From positions 434,001 to 498,000 of the forward strand of contig NZ_CP101657.1 in the NCBI RefSeq assembly GCF_024804185.1: a stretch of DNA of 64,000 nt. Direction: 5' to 3'. The DNA comes from Wolbachia endosymbiont of Aedes albopictus. Lineage in GTDB: Bacteria; Pseudomonadota; Alphaproteobacteria; Rickettsiales; Anaplasmataceae. Shown one piece after another: positions 18,923 to 31,687 of the stretch. Position 1 is the first letter of the stretch. Each line of letters opens with the position of its first letter. The position numbers and the translations under genes are program-made. The notes under the pieces were generated by a model. That model was not told where the DNA came from. It did not search any database and saw only the letters and a program-made list of their open reading frames with translations.

Positions 18923-20719
18923 TCAATCACTTATCTTCAAAGCTTGAATAAAAGCATTCTGTGGAATATTTACGTTCCCTATAGAATGCAACCTTTTTTT
19001 ACCCTTCTTTTGCTTTTCAAGTAGTTTCATTCTTCGCGTTACATCTCCACCATAGAGTTTAGCTGTCACATCTTTTCTATATGGATTAATCGTTTCTCTG
19101 GCAATAATTTTCCCGCTCACTGCTGCTTGAATCGCGATTTTATATTGCTGACGTGGTATTAGATCCTTCAAGCGTGCGCATATTTCACGCCTCCTTTTTT
19201 CTGCTCTGCTTTTGTGAGCGATACAAGCCAGTGCATCTACGGGCTCTCCATTAATTAAAAAGCTTAATTTATCTATTTGGCTTACCAGATAGCTGGAAAT
19301 TTCCCAATCCAAACTTGCATACCCCTTGGAAATTGATTTTAGCCTATCGTAAAAATCAAAAACAACTTCAGACAGTGGTAACTTATATCTTAACAATGCT
19401 GTTATTGTGTTACCAATGTAAGATAAATCTTCCTGTTCTCCCCTCCTTTCTTCACATAGAGATAGAATCTCTCCCAAGTATTGATCAGGAACCATTATGG
19501 TTGCAGTAATCCATGGCTCTTCCACAACTTCAATTTTCGTTGGATCTGGCATATCACTTGGGTTATGAATATTCAAAACTTCACCACTTCGTGTTGTAAC
19601 CCTATATATAACACTCGGTGCAGTTGCTGTTAGGTCTAAATCAAATTCTCTCTCGAGCCTTTCTTGAATAACTTCAAGATGCAACATTCCCAAAAAACCA
19701 CAACGAAATCCATAGCCTAGTGCATTTGAAGTTTCGGCTTCGAAGGTAAAACTTGCATCATTTAAATGTAACTTCTCTAGAGCTTCCCTTAAATATTTAA
19801 AATCATCCGTTTTATGAGGGAAAATGCTACAAAATACCACAGGATGCACTTCTTTAAATCCAGGAAGTGCTTCACTACAAGGTCTCTTTTCCTCAGTGAT
19901 AGTGTCCCCTACCTTGCAGTCTGCCACTTCCTTCATTGAAGCAGTTATAAAACCAACTTCACCTGCTGAAAGCTCTCTCGTCATAACTTTTTTAGGGGTG
20001 AAAATACCAATATTGTCCACTTGATATGTAGCATTATTAGACATCATAACAATCTTCATGCCTTTTTTTAGCACTCCATTTTTAACTCGCACTAAAATTA
20101 CTACTCCTAAGTAAGTGTCATACCAACTATCAACCAAAATTGCTTGCAATGGAACATTTACATCACCTTGAGGAGCTGGAAGTTTTGCTACTATTGCTTC
20201 CAGTACATCTTTTATTCCAAGTCCAGTTTTTGCTGATATTAAAACTGACTCACTTGCGTCAATGCCAATTACTTCCTCAACCTGGAGTTTTACCTTTTCT
20301 GGATCTGCAGCAGGGAGATCAACTTTATTGAGTACAACTATTATTTCATGATTATTGTCAATCGCCTTGTATACATTTGCAAGGGTTTGTGCTTCAACAC
20401 CCTGACTACTATCTACTATTAAAAGTGAGCCTTCACACGCTGCTAAACTTCGACTTACTTCATACGAAAAGTCAACATGACCTGGAGTGTCCATGAGATT
20501 TAGGCAATATTGATTACCGTCGTTTGCCGTATAATTAAGTTTTACCGTCTGTGCTTTAATTGTAATCCCACGTTCACGTTCTATATCCATTGAATCGAGT
20601 ATTTGATTGGTCATTTCTCTTGCTTCAAGGCCGTTACATTCCTCTATTAAACGATCAGCAAGCGTTGACTTACCGTGGTCTATATGCGCTATTATTGCAA
20701 AATTCCTTATGTTGTTCAT
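18923..20719 (-). CDS. lepA: Elongation factor 4 (LepA)
   Basis: LepA is a ribosomal GTPase that remodels translating or initiating ribosomes. The 598-residue protein has the G domain with [14 protein letters not shown] (about 10-23), DTPGHVDF (about 77-84) and NKVD (about 131-134), the LepA-typical [20 protein letters not shown] region, and the C-terminal domain ending in [20 protein letters not shown] and [13 protein letters not shown]. Length and motifs are complete. The stop codon is only a few bases from repeat A copy 2. Malonyl-CoA decarboxylase lies 71 bases upstream on the same strand. Confidence 0.97.
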   Translation of the reverse strand: MNNIRNFAIIAHIDHGKSTLADRLIEECNGLEAREMTNQILDSMDIERERGITIKAQTVKLNYTANDGNQYCLNLMDTPGHVDFSYEVSRSLAACEGSLLIVDSSQGVEAQTLANVYKAIDNNHEIIVVLNKVDLPAADPEKVKLQVEEVIGIDASESVLISAKTGLGIKDVLEAIVAKLPAPQGDVNVPLQAILVDSWYDTYLGVVILVRVKNGVLKKGMKIVMMSNNATYQVDNIGIFTPKKVMTRELSAGEVGFITASMKEVADCKVGDTITEEKRPCSEALPGFKEVHPVVFCSIFPHKTDDFKYLREALEKLHLNDASFTFEAETSNALGYGFRCGFLGMLHLEVIQERLEREFDLDLTATAPSVIYRVTTRSGEVLNIHNPSDMPDPTKIEVVEEPWITATIMVPDQYLGEILSLCEERRGEQEDLSYIGNTITALLRYKLPLSEVVFDFYDRLKSISKGYASLDWEISSYLVSQIDKLSFLINGEPVDALACIAHKSRAEKRRREICARLKDLIPRQQYKIAIQAAVSGKIIARETINPYRKDVTAKLYGGDVTRRMKLLEKQKKGKKRLHSIGNVNIPQNAFIQALKISD

Positions 20720-20790
20720 TTATGGCCTACTATACTTAAACTATTTTACATTTTAAGTGTTGTGAGGGCAATTATTTATTAAGAGACTAT

Positions 20791-22194
20791 TTACTCCTTC
20801 AACGTAAACGACACTTTTTTCGAGCAGGAAATAACCTTATTAACCATATAGTTTTCATGATTATTATCTATTTTAGGCAACTCATACAGATAATTTACCA
20901 TCATTCCAGCCGACTGACTAATACCCTTTTCAGAGGTATCCGCCATCCAGTTTAATTGTTTTATCGATGCACCATTGCTTAAATGGAAATGTGCCACCTG
21001 GTCATAAGCATTTCCATTACTATTATTCACTTTTAGTAAATAATATGCACACAGTTTAAGCATGCATTGTTTAGTTTCATTTGTACATTCAACATTAGTT
21101 TTTAATTGCTCTGCACTTTCCAAAATTTCTGCACTAGATTGTTTTATATTTAGTTTGCCCAATAAAGTGACATCTTGGTTTAGATTGTTTTTTAGCCATT
21201 TAGTAAAGCCAGGTATTGGAGAAAGAGTCGCGTATGTTTTTATACTTTTAAACTCCTGTGATAGCTTTTCTACAACCCTTTTGATCAAAAAATTACCAAG
21301 GCTGATTCCAGATAACCCTGCTTGAGTATTTGATATTGAGTAGAATATAGCAGTGCTTGCACTACTTGGATCACTTGAAGGTACTGATTCATCTAAAAGG
21401 TGTTGAATGCTATCTACAATCTTATTCACCAATGCAACCTCTACAAAAATTAGAGGTTCGTTTGGTATTTTGTAATGAAAGAAAGCAAAACAGAGACGAT
21501 CAGAATCTAGTCTGTTTTTTAAGTCATCCCAAGAGGAAATTTTATGCACAGCTTCATATTTTATAAGTTTTTCTAGCAATGATGCAGGTGAATCCCAGGT
21601 GATTTGACGAAGATCGAGTAGATCAACATCAACCCAAGTATAGAGTATATTTTTCAATTCGTTCTCTAGTGGATTCAAGCTTCTATATTGGTTCTTTAGC
21701 TTAAGCACATCAGAACGCATATCAACAATAAACTTGAGGCCTTCTGGTAAAGAAATAAATTGCTTTAATATTTTAGAACGTGGTGATTCAAGAATTTTTA
21801 TTAAATCCTGCTCAAATTTATAGTTTAACTCGGGATCTTGGTTTTTCTTATACTCTCTAATTTTCTCATCTATTTCCGCTTTATTCGGATTAAATTTTCC
21901 TGCCAGGGTTTGTAGAAATTTTATTTTACCTTTCTCTGATAAGCTCAAGTACAGGTTACCAAGAGATACAGCGTTCTTACGCGCTGAGACCTCTCCTCCC
22001 TTTGGATTTAAGCACTCGTTCATCTTCAAGACTAAACTATCGATATCGCGACTGTTGCTTAAATCAGGACCGATGTTACCAATCCACGATCTTACAGCAT
22101 CTGCCACTTCACCTAGTATTTTAAAAAAGCTTCTTACCGCTTTTTTGTCCTCAACTTTCACTATATCAGTTTTTACCAATGATTCTTTTGTCAT
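20791..22194 (-). CDS. Malonyl-CoA decarboxylase
   Basis: The enzyme converts malonyl-CoA to acetyl-CoA and CO2. The 467-residue protein has the helical N-terminal domain and the acetyltransferase-like catalytic domain of the family: EPLIFVEVAL, then FYSISNTQAGLSGISLGNFL with the conserved Ser, and AHFHLSNGASIKQLNWMAD with the conserved His, then MVNYLYEL. Both catalytic motifs are intact. It may regulate malonyl-CoA supply for fatty-acid synthesis or recycle it. It sits upstream of lepA on the same strand. Confidence 0.88.
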   Translation of the reverse strand: MTKESLVKTDIVKVEDKKAVRSFFKILGEVADAVRSWIGNIGPDLSNSRDIDSLVLKMNECLNPKGGEVSARKNAVSLGNLYLSLSEKGKIKFLQTLAGKFNPNKAEIDEKIREYKKNQDPELNYKFEQDLIKILESPRSKILKQFISLPEGLKFIVDMRSDVLKLKNQYRSLNPLENELKNILYTWVDVDLLDLRQITWDSPASLLEKLIKYEAVHKISSWDDLKNRLDSDRLCFAFFHYKIPNEPLIFVEVALVNKIVDSIQHLLDESVPSSDPSSASTAIFYSISNTQAGLSGISLGNFLIKRVVEKLSQEFKSIKTYATLSPIPGFTKWLKNNLNQDVTLLGKLNIKQSSAEILESAEQLKTNVECTNETKQCMLKLCAYYLLKVNNSNGNAYDQVAHFHLSNGASIKQLNWMADTSEKGISQSAGMMVNYLYELPKIDNNHENYMVNKVISCSKKVSFTLKE

Positions 22195-22204
22195 AGATTT
22201 CCTT

Positions 22205-22290
22205 TATTATACATGGCTAATGCAAGTCAGGGTCATACCGCCGCGTTATCCCCCTAACAAGCAGCGGGATAACGAATTTGTCGTTTGTCA
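22205..22290. repeat. Second-family palindromic repeat
   Basis: A single unit (GTCATACCGCCGCG..., AACAAGCAGCGGGATAACG) is followed by a short tail GTTTGTCAAATCGTCGGTAAACCC, which is also seen next to similar units at 35020-35045 and 47850-47885. Confidence 0.65.
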
Positions 22291-22399
22291 AATCGTCGGT
22301 AAACCCAAGTTATTTTAGCTACATATAGCTTAAGTTAAAGGAAAATTTTAGCTACATAGCAGGCACTATTACTGAATTATTAATAATTCAGTAATACAA

Positions 22400-22735
22400 T
22401 AGACTTCTTGCACTACCTCCCAAGCCACAACTGTCATTCAGTAGAAACGAAAAAACTTACTTGACAAACTCCGCCAGCACCCTTATTATAACAATAAGGG
22501 TATTTATGACTCAAAACTTGTTTTTGACCTGCAGGCTCAATGACAAAATTCAGTAAAAAACTCAGAGTATTTATTGGCGGATTACATAAAATTATAGCGG
22601 CTGCATGTCTTTTTTATTTTTTCTACATTCAGCCAAATCGCGCTTATTTTAAGCGTCAGCACATTATTACAGCGCCACTTACAGTAATATAGAGTCAAAA
22701 CTCGCACCACGGGGCTTCTTTTGCCTTTTTTTCTG
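22400..22735 (+). repeat. Dispersed repeat B, copy 2
   Basis: This is an inverted copy of 597-930. It starts AGACTTCTTGCAC and runs to the CGGGGCTTCTTTTGCC block, where it joins the right part of repeat A. Its mini-ORF (22540-22692) has lost the usual stop by one base change (TAG to CAG) and runs 11 residues longer. The join between repeats B and A suggests the two families recombine at their shared end sequence. Confidence 0.8.
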
Positions 22736-22840
22736 CTTAGTAAATTTCTTAAACATTTAAACTAAGGTGAGTTGCGTTTAAAAGCAGCTAAATTGCAGTG
22801 TTTAAGATTTAAAAAACGCCAAATACTGAAAATAGACAAT
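22700..22840 (+). repeat. Dispersed repeat A, partial copy interrupted by IS5
   Basis: The right-hand part of repeat A (TTTCTGCTTAGTAAATTTC to GAAAATAGACAAT) stops exactly at the IS5 end and resumes at 23705 (AATGACCAGGGCTTC) after the insertion. Confidence 0.8.
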
Positions 22841-23704
22841 AGACTTCTTTCAAAATTCATGTAAGGAGCTCAAAATTGTGGATAGCAGCAATCAAATTAA
22901 ATCTTAAACCAAAACGTTTTCGTCGCTTTCTATATCTATCGGAAATGATTTTAAACCTTTTCAATAAGCCAATTACGTTTTCAAGTATTGCCCTGTGGCT
23001 CATAAGTGTCCTGTTCTCTTTTTTTTGTTCTTTGCTTAACGGATTCTTTTTCTTTTTCCTGTGCGATAATACAACATTTTTGTGTATCTTCTGCATTCCC
23101 CTGTAGCCAGCATCAGCTAAGATTTTAGTTTGCTGCTACTTTTGATTCTCTAAACATCCGAAAATCGTGTTTTCTGCCATTCGAGAAAGATGTGCATATG
23201 ACTTTTCTTCTCTGTTACTATTTGTGTTTTTATAGTATGCCTTTTTTTCTTTCCAGAGTAGAAGGGCTTTTGCTTTTTTTTGGCCTCTCTACTGGCGTCT
23301 CAGTTCCGTCTATTACTAAAACTTCATATTCTACATCACTCTTTAATAGTTCTTTTTTTCCTGGTAATGCAAAATCTGGATATTTTATTAATGTGTCTTC
23401 TACCCATCTTATTATTTTAAAACAATTACTTTCACTCATGCCATAACTTTGTCCAATATGAAAATATGTGCGGTTATATATTCTAGTGCCATCAGTAGCC
23501 TGTCTTCTACGCAAAGTTTGCTTTTTCTTCCACTTCTAGCTTTTTTTCTTTCTCATCCATAATTTCTACCATTCGCTCAAATGTTGCTTTTTTTACCCCT
23601 GTTAAACGTCGAAACTTTTCTCCTTCTAACTTTTCTATTTCCTTATATTTCATGCTTTCAAATACTTGATCTTACACTCCTTCTTCTAATTTTGAAAGAA
23701 GTCT
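22841..23704 (-). mobile_element. IS5-family element (ISWpi1-like), decayed
   Basis: This 864-base element has perfect 17-base terminal inverted repeats (AGACTTCTTTCAAAATT at 22841-22857 and its complement at 23688-23704). It is inserted into a copy of repeat A, whose sequence continues on both sides. The transposase inside is broken. The family call rests on the transposase remnants, which resemble the IS5-type transposase common in Wolbachia. Confidence 0.85.
22857..23653 (-). pseudogene. IS5-family transposase, multiply frameshifted
   Basis: Pieces in different frames align to one IS5-type protein. The start is MKYKEIEKLEGEKFRRLTGV (from 23653). A middle piece (23230-23514) has RTYFHIGQSYGMSESN-type sequence and VLVIDGTETPVERPKK, the first catalytic Asp region. 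The C-terminal piece (22857-23096) has ILENVIGLLKRFKIISDRYR, the region with the catalytic Glu. The segment between the last two is badly degraded. It cannot be translated as one protein. Confidence 0.85.
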
Positions 23705-23759
23705 AATGACCAGGGCTTCTTTTGCCTTTTTTTTCGTTTGGTAAATTTCTTAAACATTT

Positions 23760-24360
23760 ATAGCTAAACGACAACCGTCATCCCGCTACGTGTTAGCGGC
23801 TAAGAGATACCGCGAATGAATCGCGGTATGACGGTTAAGCAATTCGTCATCCTGCTACGTGTTAGCGGATGAGATACCACGAATGAATCGTGGTATGACG
23901 GTCTGCGGCGGAATGACGGTTAAGCAATTCGTCATCCCGCAGCGGGATCTCTTGTTAGCGGATGAGATACCGCGAATGAATCGCGGAATGACGGTCTGCG
24001 GCAGTATGACGGTTCGCGGTGATTCGTCATCCCGCTACGTGTTAGCGGGATCTAGAGATACCGTGGCGGGATGACGAGGATGCCGCCGCGAACTTGTCAT
24101 TCCAGTCTGGAATCCAGTTTTCCATATAATCTCATCGAAAATGTTGTAACCACTTTCTATGCTAGTTTGCTTGCTTACAAGCAAACTTTTCTGGATCCCA
24201 GTGTCTGGGCACTGGGATGACAGCATCATAAAGAAACCAGTGTCAGCTACTTGAATGACACCATAGGGGCTACTTTCATGACATCATTCTCTTTCCTGGA
24301 TCCCAGTGTCAGCTACTCGGATGACACCATTTGTTGTAAACTCACTTTTACTCTATGGTC
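23760..24360. repeat. Palindromic repeat array
   Basis: Second-family units at 23770-24085 repeat GTTAGCGG-ATGAGATACCGCGAATG blocks several times with small changes. First-family palindromes and the 80-base spacer shared with 300-395 (inverted) occupy 24090-24235. Two further first-family halves lie at 24235-24330. The following 24360-24546 holds nothing I recognise. Confidence 0.85.
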
Positions 24361-24546
24361 TTGCCGCTATCCTGAACGGATACCTTTTTTTTCATTTGCT
24401 TAAATATTTATAGCTAACATGAACTGGGCAGTGCGTCACACGCTGACCATTTACTGTGCAAATCACCTTCAAAAACAAACGTTCGTACACATATATTCTA
24501 GCTATATGATAAAATAAATGAAAAACATCAATTATCTAAATGAAAT

Positions 24547-26843
<2,297 letters not shown>

Positions 26844-26889
26844 TTACTAGATTCACAATTGTGTGCATGGAACGTTCTGTCTCGGAAGA

Positions 26890-27145
26890 TGTTATTCCAG
26901 CGCTGTAACATTTCAGTGTATGAACATTCCAATATACAAGTAATTTGAGTAGCGGATGATGTCATTCCAGTGCTTGACACTGGAATCCAGCTTTTACTAT
27001 ACAGCCACCTGGTGTGCTCATTTATGATTAAGTTTTCTGGATCCCAGTGTCTGGGCACTGGGATGACATCATTCTTAGTGGAAGTTACCCCCATATCACA
27101 ACGTTCGTACAGTTGTGTGCTTCGACACTGGGATCCAGCCTTATT
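26890..27145. repeat. First-family palindromic repeats
   Basis: Several palindromes of the CCCAGTGTCTGGGCACTGGG and TTCCAGTGCTTGACACTGGAA type fill the 445-base gap between eno and murC. A 120-codon open frame on the minus strand is only repeat translation. Positions 27146-27277 show nothing recognisable. Confidence 0.8.
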
Positions 27146-27277
27146 ACACAATTTTATCATATAAATCCTCCCAGTCCGGATTCTCTTTCTCAATTAAATT
27201 CATTTTCCATATGTATAATTGACTAGATTCTAGTTTTAGTCACTTGCATAACACCTTGCTTGCGTTTATTCTATAGC

Positions 27278-28756
27278 TTAACTAACCGTTTGTATAGTTT
27301 CTGCTATGAGCTTCGCAGTTTCCTTTGCCAATTTATCTATATTGCTACCAGCACCAATAAATAATACTATATCACCTGGACTTGTCGAATCACTAATAAA
27401 ACGTGAAATGAGTAGAGAATCATTCATGATTTCTACGCTATCAAACCCATTACTGATTAAAGCTTCTTGTATATCATTAATCCCACAACCAGGAATAGGC
27501 TTGTCTTCTGGGGGATGAACAGGAGTGAGGATGACATAATCAAACATCATGAAAATTCGTATGAATTCATCAAAAAAATTACGAATGCGAGCAAAACGAA
27601 GTGGTTCAATAATTCCTATTACTTTTCCTTTAGTAATCGAACGTGCAGCCGTTAAAGTTGCATATATTTCATTTGGATGATGGGCATAATCCTCAATTAA
27701 CTTAACGCCTTTAATATTGGCAATCAAAGAGAATCTTCTTGCTACTCCTTGGAATTCCAAAAGGCCTTTTTTAATCTCTGCATTGCTAATCCCGAGCTTT
27801 ATCGCAACTGATATTGCAGCCAAGGCGTTGCTGACCTTATGCATCCCTATTGCGTTTGATAGTACTATGTTTTTTAAAGGGCTGGATCCCAGTGTCACAC
27901 ACTGGGATGACAGAGGGTGATGGGATGACACCTGTTTTTCTGTCATTCCAGTGCGTGACACTGGAATACAGTTGTTCAACACGTCAAATTCTATGCTGTT
28001 AGCATGCTGTTTAATGTTGCCAGCTCTAATGTTACCGCCCTCAAACCCAAACGTCACAGAATTACTTGCATTATAATTAATACCTATAGAATCAGGCAAA
28101 ATTGCAGAATCTGCGCTGTTTATAAACTGAGAAAACGCATTTTTAATATCATCAAATGTACCGTAATATTCTATGTGGTCATCATTAATACTCGTTATAA
28201 CAGCAATATTCACAGGAATTTTTAGCATGGTTCCATCAGACTCATCAGCTTCGATTAAAAAAATGTCACTCTTTCCAAGTCTTGAATTACTCTGATACGA
28301 ATTTAGTATTCCCCCTACAATTACAGTTGCATCAATATTAGAATGATTAAAAATAGAAGCAATCATAGCTGTTGTTGTCGTCTTTCCACTTGAACCTGAA
28401 ACTGCTATCACATATTTATCTTTCATAATTTCAGTAAGTATGTCTGATCTATGCAAAATGGTTTTATTGTTATTTCTCGCTGTTACTAACTCCACATTAT
28501 CAGATTCTATCGCAGAAGAATGTACAACTATTTGAGCTTGGCTTATATTATTAGCATTGTGACCAATAAAAACCTCTATGCCCAGCCTTTGTAATCTATC
28601 TACATTGTTGTTTGATTGTGCATCACTGCCTTGAACTTTGTAATTCGAGTTGTGAAAAATTTCAGCAATGGCACTCATTCCGATTCCACCTATACCAATT
28701 ATATGTATTATTCTTTTTTGAGTTTTGTTAATATTTAGCAGTAGATGTTTACTCAT
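27278..28756 (-). CDS. murC: UDP-N-acetylmuramate--L-alanine ligase
   Basis: MurC adds L-alanine to UDP-MurNAc in lipid II synthesis, which Wolbachia keeps despite lacking a normal wall. The start region has [18 protein letters not shown] (nucleotide binding), the central ATP loop is [14 protein letters not shown], and [12 protein letters not shown] marks the C-terminal domain. The protein has about 492 residues, 20-30 more than usual, because two palindromic repeats at 27883-27975 are translated as [19 protein letters not shown] and [11 protein letters not shown]. The open frame extends to 28819, but the ATG at 28756 fits the family start. Confidence 0.94.
   Translation of the reverse strand: MSKHLLLNINKTQKRIIHIIGIGGIGMSAIAEIFHNSNYKVQGSDAQSNNNVDRLQRLGIEVFIGHNANNISQAQIVVHSSAIESDNVELVTARNNNKTILHRSDILTEIMKDKYVIAVSGSSGKTTTTAMIASIFNHSNIDATVIVGGILNSYQSNSRLGKSDIFLIEADESDGTMLKIPVNIAVITSINDDHIEYYGTFDDIKNAFSQFINSADSAILPDSIGINYNASNSVTFGFEGGNIRAGNIKQHANSIEFDVLNNCIPVSRTGMTEKQVSSHHPLSSQCVTLGSSPLKNIVLSNAIGMHKVSNALAAISVAIKLGISNAEIKKGLLEFQGVARRFSLIANIKGVKLIEDYAHHPNEIYATLTAARSITKGKVIGIIEPLRFARIRNFFDEFIRIFMMFDYVILTPVHPPEDKPIPGCGINDIQEALISNGFDSVEIMNDSLLISRFISDSTSPGDIVLFIGAGSNIDKLAKETAKLIAETIQTVS
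27883..27975. repeat. Two palindromic elements inside murC
   Basis: CCCAGTGTCACACACTGGG and TTCCAGTGCGTGACACTGGAA, 45 bases apart, are both kept in frame and translated in the central part of MurC. Confidence 0.9.
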
Positions 28757-28818
28757 TACTAAATTTATTATAGTATAATTTAAAATCCTCATAGTATCGA
28801 ACCCTCTTACCGAATACA

Positions 28819-29493
28819 ATGATAAAAAACTTAGCCTTCCTATGTCTAATATTTGTTTTGATGAGTAGTTGCAGTTTTAGCAACAGGTTTAATTGCACTG
28901 CAGGTCATTATAAAATTGGCTGCAGCTACACAATAAATGGTATAACTTATTATCCAAAAGACTGTAAACACTATGAAGAGATAGGGATAGCGTCGTGGTA
29001 TGGAATAGAAGATCATGGCACGCTTACAGCAAATGGTGAAGTGTTTAACCGTCACTTGATCTCTGCAGCGCATAAGACTTTGCCCCTGCCCTGCTTTGCT
29101 CTTGTCACTAATTTAGAAAATGGAAGAAAGCTTGTTGTAAGGATTAATGATAGAGGGCCTTTTATTGAAGGCAGAATAATAGACTTATCAGAAAAAGCAG
29201 CTCAAGTCTTAGGATTGCATAAAGTAGGGCTTGCAAAGGTAAAAGTCCAATACCTAAGAAAGATGTCAGAACAATTGATACAAAATACTCCTCATTACAG
29301 AAAGCAATATGAAAAAGAAATGCAGAAACGTCACCCAAAACAAGACAGTGCAGAAAGTAAGGGGTATGTTGCATTTTTTAAAAGTGCTCAGGCTGCTAAA
29401 TCAACTGCATCAAAGCTTCGCAATCAAGGAATAAAAAATGTTAGATTACTTTTTAAGAACGATCAGTATTGCGTGAAAGTGAGTTATAGGTAG
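28819..29493 (+). CDS. rlpA: RlpA-like septal lipoprotein with SPOR domain
   Basis: RlpA proteins are outer-membrane lipoproteins with lytic transglycosylase activity in some species, acting at the septum. The 224-residue protein has a signal peptide with lipobox (VLMSSC, acylated Cys 18), a double-psi beta barrel with [20 protein letters not shown] and [20 protein letters not shown] (conserved His and Asp), and a C-terminal SPOR domain (about 175-224) that would bind denuded peptidoglycan. It is divergent from murC and fits the same envelope programme. Confidence 0.88.
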   Translation: MIKNLAFLCLIFVLMSSCSFSNRFNCTAGHYKIGCSYTINGITYYPKDCKHYEEIGIASWYGIEDHGTLTANGEVFNRHLISAAHKTLPLPCFALVTNLENGRKLVVRINDRGPFIEGRIIDLSEKAAQVLGLHKVGLAKVKVQYLRKMSEQLIQNTPHYRKQYEKEMQKRHPKQDSAESKGYVAFFKSAQAAKSTASKLRNQGIKNVRLLFKNDQYCVKVSYR

Positions 29494-29881
29494 TGGTGAG
29501 TGCAGAATTCAAAAGATTTGGTTAATGTAAGAAACGCTGGCTAACTATTGTAAGTTAAAAATGTAATATAAAAAAGATATCAACAATTTATAGCTATATC
29601 AACTATGTTTTTTTTAAATTTTTTGAATTTAGTTTTATTACAACTCTTGTTTATAATTTTGTATTTTTATTCAATTAGAAAATGCATTTTTGACAATAAA
29701 CACCCTAATTTATCATAGAAAAATTTTATATCAAACAACAGTTACTGCTTAGATTTTATGGTTAACGAATATGTGCTTTAAGTGTGTGTGGACGCACATA
29801 TTCGTTAACTTATTTTCTATGCAGATTTTTTAATTCACATTAACTGCTTCTTTAAGCCTGGCATTAGCAATAACCATAATT

Positions 29882-30750
29882 TTACGCATTAGAGCTTACC
29901 ATCTTCTTCTTACCACTTTCAATGAGCTTGGAATAAAAGGCACCAAGTGCAGATTTGGACTTTGCAGCAGCCATTGCAGCCGTAAAAAGCTTAGTACGAA
30001 CATTGCTTCTACCGCCTGTTATTCTTCGATAACCAATAGCTTTTCCACTTTCTTTTGGATGCGGTGCAACTCCAGCAAGACTTGCTACTTCTTTTCTGTT
30101 TAAGTAGCCAAGCTCCGGCATCAGACACACAAAATCTTGTGATAACTTTGGACCTATTCCTGGCACTGTTCTCAGAATTTTTTGGCGCTTCTGTAACTCT
30201 AGATTTTTATCAATGATTTTTTGTATGGCATTATTGAGCTTATTTATCTGACTGTTAAAAAAGTCAATGGTTTTTTGGCAACTTTTTTTTGTGTAGTCAT
30301 TTTCAGGTGCTTCCAACCTACATTTCTCTTGGGCTCTCATTTGTGTAAGGTCATCACGACGTTGACAAAGTGCAATCAAAGTTGATTGTTCTTTAGAAGT
30401 AGGGAGAAAGAGTTCTATGGCGCATACTGAGCAAGAGCCATTGCATCTGATTTATCAGACTTTGCTAAAGTTCCGTGAGACAAGATAAAGCTTTTTACTT
30501 TACGGGTATTAGCTCGATGTACAGCGATATTCTTGTCAATAAGAAAATGCGATAAACCAAGCTCATATTTTCCTGTATTTTCTAAAGTTACTAAAGAATT
30601 AGGTAAGATACCTGAAAACTTTTTAAACAATTGTTGCCAACCAGAAGCATTATTATCAAATTCGACAACACTCTTCTGTGTGTGAACCGCAACAACATTT
30701 TTAAATTTTCCGATGTCAATACCAATAAAGTTTTGATAAGATGTAACCAT
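29882..30750 (-). pseudogene. IS110-family transposase, single frameshift
   Basis: The first piece (30415-30750) is the DEDD catalytic domain beginning MVTSYQNFIGIDIGKFKN and ending ...DAMALAQYAP. The second (29882-30379 in the next frame, open further upstream) holds the C-terminal domain: RTVPGIGPKLSQDF, ELGYLNRKEVASLAGVAPHP, and GRSNVRTKLFTAAMAA around the catalytic Ser region. Joining them needs one extra base at about 30415, giving YAP-IELFLPTSKEQ. With only one lesion, this is the least decayed IS110 here. A programmed shift seems unlikely but is not excluded. Confidence 0.85.
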
Positions 30751-30950
30751 ATTAACAACCTCGATAGTTTATTGATTTAAGATTGTAAACGGGTGCATAC
30801 ATATGTCCCATGCAACTATTCAAACGTATCGAGGGATAGGGCTAGTGTACCTTGATATAGACGGTTGTTATAACACCAACGCCGCGCACACGCCCGTGAT
30901 AGCTCTATTCCTATAGTGAGTAGAGTTATCTTCCCTCTTGTTTCTTTTAT
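30751..30950 (-). ncRNA. Structured non-coding end of IS110, possible bridge RNA
   Basis: This 200-base leader upstream of the transposase has a dyad CCTCGATA (30759-30766) with TATCGAGG (30827-30834) enclosing an ACATATGT palindrome, and a hairpin GTTG...CAAC near 30865-30885. IS110 elements encode a guide RNA in this position that pairs with donor and target DNA. The role here is inferred from location and structure only. Confidence 0.4.
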
Positions 30951-30969
30951 AACATATTTTTAACTTACA

Positions 30970-31300
30970 ACCGCCGCGGTGCTAACAAGAGATCCCGCTA
31001 ACAAGCAGCGGGATGACGAATTGCTTAACCGTCATACCGCCGCGGTATCTCCCAGCATAGATCCTGCTAACACGTAGCAGGATGACGAATTGCTTAACCC
31101 TCATCCCGCCACGAACCGTCGTTCCGCCGCAGACCGTCATACCGTGATTTATTCACGGTATCTCATCCGCTAACAAGAGATCCCGCTGCGGGATGACGAA
31201 TTGCTTAACCGTCATACCGCCGCAAACCGTTATACCTTCACGAACCGTCATGCCGCCGCGGTATCTCTTAGCCGCTAACAAGTAGCGGGATGACGGTTGT
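30970..31300. repeat. Second-family palindromic repeat array
   Basis: Units with CCGCCGCGG, CCCGCTAACAAGCAGCGGG, GTGATTTATTCACGG and GACGAATTGCTTAACCGTCA repeat through 330 bases and lead directly into repeat B copy 3. Confidence 0.85.
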
Positions 31301-31307
31301 CGTTTAG

Positions 31308-31620
31308 CTACAAACATTAAGAAATTTACCAAACGAAAAAAAAGGCAAAAGAAGCCCCGTGGTGCGAGTTTTGACTCTATATTACTGTAAGTGGCGCTGT
31401 AATAATGTGCTAACGCTTAAAATAAGCGCGATTTGGCTGAATGTAGAAAAAATAAAAAAGACATGCAGCCGCTATAATTTTATGTAATCCGCCAATAAAT
31501 ACTCTGAGTTTTTTACTGAATTTTGTCATTGAGCCTGCGCAGATCAAAAACAAGTTTTGAGTCATAAATACCCTTATTCTCATAATAAGGGGGCTGGCGA
31601 AGCTTGTCAAGTAAGTTTTA
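31308..31620 (-). repeat. Dispersed repeat B, copy 3
   Basis: This is a near-identical copy of 597-900 in the same orientation. Its mini-ORF (31410-31529) is identical in protein to copy 1 and here continues upstream in frame to 31634, giving a 74-residue frame. Confidence 0.8.
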
Positions 31621-31687
31621 TGGCCTAGCATCACACGCTGGGATGTAGGGTTTCTGGCTACATTTTCCTATTAAACTCACCTTTCCT

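Larger units (their letters stand above)
29764..30950 (-). mobile_element. IS110-family element with frameshifted transposase
   Basis: The element includes a transposase split by one frameshift and a structured non-coding upstream end (30751-30950). Its downstream end carries a palindrome AACGAATATGTGC.../GCACATATTCGTT (29764-29807), repeated at 36232-36280 beside another IS110 remnant. Exact ends were not determined because IS110 elements lack clear terminal repeats. The family differs in sequence from the dead copy at 17029-17925. Confidence 0.75.

Noticed and set aside
30379-30415. Programmed frameshift in the IS110 transposase
   Set aside because: No slippery heptamer of the A6/A7 type is seen at the junction, and IS110 elements normally have one frame, so a simple indel is more likely.
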